This document shows positions 38,671 to 43,043 of a DNA stretch of 43,043 nucleotides, one piece after another. The DNA is taken from IMG/VR virus record IMGVR_UViG_3300037485_000534, positions 1 to 43,043 of that record; one strand, 5' to 3'. Each line of letters begins with the position of its first letter. The first letter of the stretch is position 1. The stretch is from a virus. Both the position numbers and the translations under genes were made by a program. A model generated the notes under the pieces. It worked only from the letters and a program-made list of their open reading frames with translations. It was not told the DNA's origin and searched no databases.

Positions 38671-41600
38671 ATGGTTGAAGAATTATTATTGAAAGTCAAA
38701 CTTGACACTAAACAAGCCGAGCAAGAATTTGACGAACTTAAAAAAAAGGGCAACTCTACAATATCGGATATTGAAAAGAATGAAGTCAAGTTAAAGGTAG
38801 ACTTAGACACTAAACAAGCAGAAGCCAAAGTAAATAATCTAAATAAGTCATCTGGATTATTAGGCAATCTAGGTCAAAAAGCAAAAGAAGGATTTTCTGG
38901 ATTAGGAAGTTCATTAACTAGTGTTTTAAATCCTATGACTGCTGTTGCATCGGCTGGAGTTGCAATAGTAGGTACATTTTTTAAAATGATTGATGTAAAT
39001 AGAAAGTTTCAACAATCATTGGCAGAGTTACAATCTATAACAGGAGTCACCACCGAAGACCTAAAGTTCTATAATGACCAAGCAAAAGAAATAGCTAAGG
39101 ACAAAACATTAAGTTCAAGTTTAACGGAAACGGTAAATGCTTTCAAATTAGTAGGTAGCGCAAAGCCAGACTTACTGCAAAATAAAGAAGCATTAGCAGA
39201 AGTAACTAGACAAGCTATATTATTAAGCAAAGCAAGTGGAGATACATTAGAAAGTTCAGTTAATTCATTAACAGGAACTTTAAATCAATTTAATTTCGGA
39301 GCTGAAGAAGCTGGTAGGGTTATAGATGTATTGGCTGCAGGTTCTAAGGCTGGAGCGGTTGCTATTCCAGACCTTTCAGCAGGGTTAGAAAAGTTTGGAG
39401 CGGTTGCAAAAGCTAACAACGTAACTGTAGAGCAAGCAGTCGCGTTGCAAGAAACATTAGGAGATAAGCAAATACAAGGAGCTGAGGCTGGAACTCAATT
39501 AAGAAATATTATATTAAAGCTCGCAAATGCAGGGAAAGGATATGTAAATGGTCAATTTGATATTACAGCAGCATTAGAGCAAACAAAAAACGAATTTAAT
39601 AATATACAAGACCCAGTTAAGCGTTCACAGGAATTAACTAAATTGTTTGGACTTGAATCCGTAACGGCTGGACAAATATTGTTAGATAGTACCGATAAAT
39701 TTAAGCAATATACAGCCGCAGTTGGTGAGCAAGGTGTTGCATTAAGTCAAGCTCAAACAAATACAAATACTTTTGATGGTGCATTAACTAGATTGTCAAA
39801 TAGCTTTGAAGTATTATTAACTGGCGGCGGTGGATTATTAAATATATTTACTCCAATTGTAGATGTTTTGTCTGGAACATTAGAAGGGATTGGAAACTTT
39901 TTTCAAATTGCTGGGGAAGGATTATCTACTTTTTTCAAAGAGAGCGAATATATTCAAAAGGTAAGTGATTTATTTACCGTTTTATTTAATACTGTAAAAG
40001 AACTTGGTATTGCTATATATAATGCCTTTGTAGAAATAGCTTCTGCATTCGGATTAGGTCAAGCTAGTGCAAGTGATTTCACAAAAGTTTTTGACCAAGT
40101 GCTGGCAAATGTTAGAATAGCCATTGATGGATTAATTTTAGTTATCAGTAATTTAAAAGATGTATTAGTAGGTGCATTTCAACTTATGGCACTTCAAGTT
40201 AAATCATTTGTTAACTTTTGGAAAGCTATTTTTGCAGGTGACTTTAGAGGTGCGCTTAATGTAGTCATATCATATTTTGATGGACTTGCAGGAATAGTAA
40301 CCAAAACCTTTGATAAAGTTAAGCTAAACATAATAAATGCAATTTTAGGAATAGCTGAAACTGTAAGACCTATATTAGAATCTTTGGGAATTGACGTAAA
40401 TGGATTAACTAAAAACTTAAAAGCTATTCAGGCTGAATTAGGCAAAAAACTTCAAACTACTGCAAAGATAACTACGGTAACGGATAAAAAGGATTTGTCA
40501 ACTATTGCTAGTTCTAAAACTACAACTACTACGGATGTAGCAGCTACAGAGGGCGATGAAAAAAAGCTAAGTGCAGAAGCTCAAAAAGCACTTAAAATAA
40601 AAAACGATTTAGAAAAAGCAAAGAATGAAGCTGTATTTAAAGCTGCTCAAGAGCGTCAAAAGATATTAGACGAAATAGAAAATGCCAACTATAAAAATGA
40701 ATTTGATAGAGAGCGCCAGCAAATAAGAGATGAGTTTTTCCTAAAAATAGAAAACAATAAAGAATTAGAAGCGGAACTTATAAAGCTAAGAGAGGCTAGA
40801 ATAGCTGAGATAGATAAAAAAGAAAAGGAAGCTAACGCTAAGGTGTTAGAAGAAAAGTATTTAAATGAATTAAAAATAGCTGAAAACTCTTCTACTGCAA
40901 AAGCATTAATATTAAAAACTGAACTAGCAAATGGTCAAATAAGTGAGGAGCAGTACAATCAAAAAATAAAAGACTTAGAGGAAAGTACATTACAGTCCAA
41001 AATATTAATAGCAGGCAAATGGTCTAGTACTGTAAAAAAAGCGGAAGAGGATATTACCACATTTACAAATCAACAAGCGGATAATAGATTAAATAAAACA
41101 ATTGAAAACAATAAGAAAAATGAACAACTATTAAAGGAAGCCGTTAATGAATTAATACAATTTGCTGAAAATGGAATACTTTTAAAATTAGGAATAAACC
41201 CTGCTGACGTAAACAAAGTGAAGGCTACTCTTGAAAATTTGCAAAAGACCTTAGAAAAAAAAGGTGCAACTCCTGGAGAAAAAGCAGCAGCAGCAGCAGA
41301 GGCAGCTGGAGCTGTAGCTCAAACCGTTTCAAATACTTTATTTGCAGCCGACACCCAACGTAGACAAGAAGAGTTAGCCGCCTTACAAGTTCAACAAGAA
41401 GAGGAACTAAGATTAGCAGGAGACAACGAACAAAAAAAGGATTTAATTAGACAAAAGTATGCTTTAAAGGAAAAAGATATTAAGCGAAAACAAGCCGAAG
41501 CGGATAAAAGAAAAGCTATATTTGACGCTATAATAAACACAGCGGTTGCAGTCGTAACTGGATTTGTAAAAGGTGGACCAATATTAGCAGCTATAGCAGC

Positions 41601-42042
41601 AGCACTTGGAGCGGCACAGATAGCACTTATATCAGCGCAACCTATTCCAAAGTTTGCAAAAGGTGGAGCGGTTCCAAGTTCAGATATAAATGGAATGATT
41701 AGCGGTAAACCTCACGCAGCAGGTGGAGTTCTAATAGAAGCCGAAGGCAATGAGTTTATAACTAGAAGGTCTCAAGCTATGAAAGGAGACAATCTAGGCT
41801 TATTAGAGGCTATAAACATGTCAGATAGCGAAAGAGACGCTTATATTAATCGACACTATGTAATGCCAGCTTTACAGGCTAAAGAAAGCCAAGCCGCTCA
41901 AAACTATAGGAGCTCAATAATAGAAGCGGAAAATAACCTCATAGCGAGGGTTTCTAGTTCTACATTGAAGTCAATAGATAGAAGGCTAGTTGAGACTAAC
42001 CAAAGCATAAAAGGATTAGCTAAAAAGGATTATACTTGGTAG
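38671..42042 (+). CDS. tail tape measure protein
   Basis: A protein of 1123 residues, the longest in the phage. Residues of about 95-340 match the TP901-1-type tape measure core (DTLESSVNSLTGTLNQF, AGTQLRNIILKLA). Two similar 30-residue segments at the N-terminus repeat LDTKQAE. Several hydrophobic helices lie at about 390-570, a long charged coiled coil at about 640-900, and a second hydrophobic segment near 960-990. The C-terminus has AKGGAVPSSDINGMISGKPH. It sets tail length; by the usual ratio of 1.5 Angstrom per residue, about 170 nm. Confidence 0.9.
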   Translation: MVEELLLKVKLDTKQAEQEFDELKKKGNSTISDIEKNEVKLKVDLDTKQAEAKVNNLNKSSGLLGNLGQKAKEGFSGLGSSLTSVLNPMTAVASAGVAIVGTFFKMIDVNRKFQQSLAELQSITGVTTEDLKFYNDQAKEIAKDKTLSSSLTETVNAFKLVGSAKPDLLQNKEALAEVTRQAILLSKASGDTLESSVNSLTGTLNQFNFGAEEAGRVIDVLAAGSKAGAVAIPDLSAGLEKFGAVAKANNVTVEQAVALQETLGDKQIQGAEAGTQLRNIILKLANAGKGYVNGQFDITAALEQTKNEFNNIQDPVKRSQELTKLFGLESVTAGQILLDSTDKFKQYTAAVGEQGVALSQAQTNTNTFDGALTRLSNSFEVLLTGGGGLLNIFTPIVDVLSGTLEGIGNFFQIAGEGLSTFFKESEYIQKVSDLFTVLFNTVKELGIAIYNAFVEIASAFGLGQASASDFTKVFDQVLANVRIAIDGLILVISNLKDVLVGAFQLMALQVKSFVNFWKAIFAGDFRGALNVVISYFDGLAGIVTKTFDKVKLNIINAILGIAETVRPILESLGIDVNGLTKNLKAIQAELGKKLQTTAKITTVTDKKDLSTIASSKTTTTTDVAATEGDEKKLSAEAQKALKIKNDLEKAKNEAVFKAAQERQKILDEIENANYKNEFDRERQQIRDEFFLKIENNKELEAELIKLREARIAEIDKKEKEANAKVLEEKYLNELKIAENSSTAKALILKTELANGQISEEQYNQKIKDLEESTLQSKILIAGKWSSTVKKAEEDITTFTNQQADNRLNKTIENNKKNEQLLKEAVNELIQFAENGILLKLGINPADVNKVKATLENLQKTLEKKGATPGEKAAAAAEAAGAVAQTVSNTLFAADTQRRQEELAALQVQQEEELRLAGDNEQKKDLIRQKYALKEKDIKRKQAEADKRKAIFDAIINTAVAVVTGFVKGGPILAAIAAALGAAQIALISAQPIPKFAKGGAVPSSDINGMISGKPHAAGGVLIEAEGNEFITRRSQAMKGDNLGLLEAINMSDSERDAYINRHYVMPALQAKESQAAQNYRSSIIEAENNLIARVSSSTLKSIDRRLVETNQSIKGLAKKDYTW

Positions 42043-42500
42043 AAGGTTTTCAGCTTACATAGCTCGACGCATTTATTAACGTAGTCTATATCTTTGAGTA
42101 TTTCCCTTTTGGCTTTTTTCATAAAGACGCTATAAGGCTCTAAACTTTTTTTATCCTTTTCAGTTAGTTCGTTGGGGTCTAGGTCGCATAATTGTAAAAC
42201 TCTATTGAGCCTAGATATTTCCTTTTTAGCTATCTGAAATGTCAGCATTTTGTTTGCCTTGTATTCGTAGATAGTACCTAGCTCTTCCTTATTGATTTCA
42301 TAATACTTACTCTTATCAATTCTTCTAAACTCGCTTTGGTCTAGTATCTGGGTTTCTAAATTGTCCGCTTCATTAGCTTTGCAATAATCTGCATACAGGT
42401 CGTAGCCTTTGCTTCCGTATATCTTATCGTAAACCTTAGCGTCAAGTCCGAAGGCACTGCAATTATATACAGCTATAATGTGTGGTAATGGTCTTTTCAT
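42030..42500 (-). CDS. hypothetical protein, minus strand
   Basis: A protein of 156 residues, convergent with the tape measure gene and overlapping its end by 13 nt. It starts MKRPLPHIIAVYNCSAFGLD and is rich in Lys, Glu and Leu, with a helical second half; no signal peptide or membrane segment. Its ATG overlaps the stop of the upstream lipoprotein gene (TAATG). The partial copy at 1-236 shows mainly synonymous change. Function unknown. It is one of only two minus-strand genes. Confidence 0.75.
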   Translation of the reverse strand: MKRPLPHIIAVYNCSAFGLDAKVYDKIYGSKGYDLYADYCKANEADNLETQILDQSEFRRIDKSKYYEINKEELGTIYEYKANKMLTFQIAKKEISRLNRVLQLCDLDPNELTEKDKKSLEPYSVFMKKAKREILKDIDYVNKCVELCKLKTFYQV

Positions 42501-42682
42501 TAGCAGGCGTCTTTATATTTTAAATTGTATTTTTGAATGATTAGATTAATCTTTTGGGTATTGCTCCCAGCAGACCTCACTTCACTTTCAAACATTTTGT
42601 CTAGTTCGGCTTTACTGTAGGCACAATCCTTAGAACAGGAAGCTATCATAAATAATGATAGAATAAATAGTGTTTTTTTCAT
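42500..42682 (-). CDS. small lipoprotein
   Basis: A protein of 60 residues with a signal peptide (MKKTLFILSLFMIASC) whose lipobox IASC predicts lipidation of Cys 16 and export to the envelope. The mature part is about 45 residues, charged, with two more cysteines. Candidates: an outer-membrane spanin, or a lipoprotein blocking superinfection. It is present only in the right-end copy of the locus, and absent from the left copy by a precise deletion. Confidence 0.75.
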   Translation of the reverse strand: MKKTLFILSLFMIASCSKDCAYSKAELDKMFESEVRSAGSNTQKINLIIQKYNLKYKDAC

Positions 42683-42715
42683 TTGTTTTTGTTTATGATT
42701 AATTAAATGTTATTG

Positions 42716-42723
42716 CAAATATA
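42716..42723 (-). promoter_or_regulatory. promoter -7 box for the minus-strand lipoprotein operon
   Basis: The minus strand reads TATATTTG, as at 271-278; it is 34 nt from the lipoprotein start. An AAAAAGGTG block lies further upstream on the minus strand. Confidence 0.6.
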
Positions 42724-42766
42724 TAACTTATACTCAAATTGCACCTTTTTTTGTATGTTTTATTTG

Positions 42767-42774
42767 TATATTTG
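42767..42774 (+). promoter_or_regulatory. promoter -7 box, right copy, leaderless
   Basis: TATATTTG ends 5 nt before ATG 42779. The promoter and spacing are preserved although the surrounding sequence has diverged from 322-329. Confidence 0.65.
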
Positions 42775-42778
42775 CACA

Positions 42779-43043
42779 ATGGAAGTAACCAAAATAGTCA
42801 TTAATGGCATTGAAATAAGCACTTTAGACAAGCCAATAGGCTTAGAAGTGATTAAATTATCCTTAGATAGAGACTTTCAATATAGCTGCGTTGACACAAA
42901 AATAGAAGCTGAACTAAAATTCTACTGTTCAAGTGGCAAAACTGAACTAGACGCAGAATATGAGAGTAAAGGCGTGGAAGCTACAGGTTATATAGAAATA
43001 ACCGATACTTGCGGACCTAATGCGCAAATTTATAGATTTGATT
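42779..43043 (+). CDS. tail protein, N-terminal part (right copy of the 334 gene)
   Basis: The first 88 residues of the large tail protein gene, cut by the end of the window. About 8 residues differ from the copy at 334, including Glu5Lys, Ile12Glu, Gln18Lys and substitutions near residue 80. It is the strain variant of the 334 gene, not a second gene, if the contig represents one circular or permuted genome. Confidence 0.8.
   Translation, partial: MEVTKIVINGIEISTLDKPIGLEVIKLSLDRDFQYSCVDTKIEAELKFYCSSGKTELDAEYESKGVEATGYIEITDTCGPNAQIYRFD

Larger units (their letters stand above)
42265..43043. repeat. terminal redundancy, right copy
   Basis: Corresponds to 1-598 plus an insertion of 182 bp at 42501-42682. 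The first 124 bp are identical to the left end, and divergence follows. The genome length implied is about 42,445 bp for the variant with the lipoprotein gene and 182 bp less without it. Confidence 0.85.

Noticed and set aside
1-43043. Integrase, repressor, attachment site, tRNA or CRISPR array
   Set aside because: None seen on either strand; no tyrosine or serine recombinase motif, no regular spaced repeats and no convincing cloverleaf.
42779-43043. A second, paralogous tail gene at the right end
   Set aside because: Synteny of the whole 0.6-0.8 kb block, including the divergent promoter and the minus-strand gene, is explained more simply by genome ends overlapping.

Overview
The window is essentially one complete genome of a tailed phage (siphovirus type) of about 42.4 kb, read slightly more than once around. 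Positions 1-598 and 42265-43043 are two diverged copies of the same locus. The host is very probably a bacterium of the phylum Bacteroidota, perhaps Flavobacteriia. The DNA is AT-rich, genes are packed with ATGA overlaps, there is no strong Shine-Dalgarno usage, and at least 17 intergenic spots carry the Bacteroidota -7 promoter box TAnnTTTG. A long tape measure protein and a TP901-like tail module indicate a long non-contractile tail. I see no integrase, repressor, attachment site, tRNA or CRISPR array, so a virulent lifestyle is likely but not proven.

Layout. (1) 334-4774: tail proteins ending with the probable major tail protein. (2) 4781-11833: portal, MuF-like head protein, scaffold, major capsid, and connector/tail-completion proteins. 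(3) 11830-14687: tail-fibre-like genes with collagen-like repeats. (4) 14698-19304: holin-like protein, metallophosphoesterase, GH19 endolysin, DUF3310 protein, a ParB-methyltransferase fusion and a spanin-like membrane protein. (5) 19332-23949: a tight six-gene cassette of glycosyltransferases, a DNA methyltransferase and small-molecule methyltransferases, closed by a small-RNA-like unit. (6) 24094-29099: many small early genes plus ERF annealing protein and YqaJ-type exonuclease. (7) 29143-33143: HNH endonuclease behind a structured leader, replication initiator with internal iterons, primase-helicase, and two nucleases. (8) 33184-34983: small genes. (9) 35008-42042: terminase subunits, tail assembly chaperones with a predicted -1 frameshift, and the tape measure. 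(10) 42030-42682 (repeated in shortened form at 1-236): the only two minus-strand genes, sharing a divergent promoter region with the tail gene at 334.

How it works together. Early genes provide recombination (ERF plus exonuclease) and replication (initiator plus primase-helicase). DNA is packaged by the terminase into a portal/MuF/scaffold/capsid head. Tail genes build on the tape measure. Holin, endolysin and one of several membrane or lipoprotein candidates would lyse the cell. The most interesting signals are regulatory. They include genes whose ATG lies exactly 5 nt after the promoter box (leaderless mRNAs), an intrinsic terminator inside the portal coding sequence, a switch-like RNA before the HNH gene, a duplicated promoter/UTR cassette, a candidate small RNA, and a natural 182-bp indel that removes a lipoprotein gene in one of the two strain variants joined in this contig. 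No stretch above 300 bases lacks a gene. The longest gaps (29100-29258, 23950-24093, 8842-8984, 24325-24457) are all described below.
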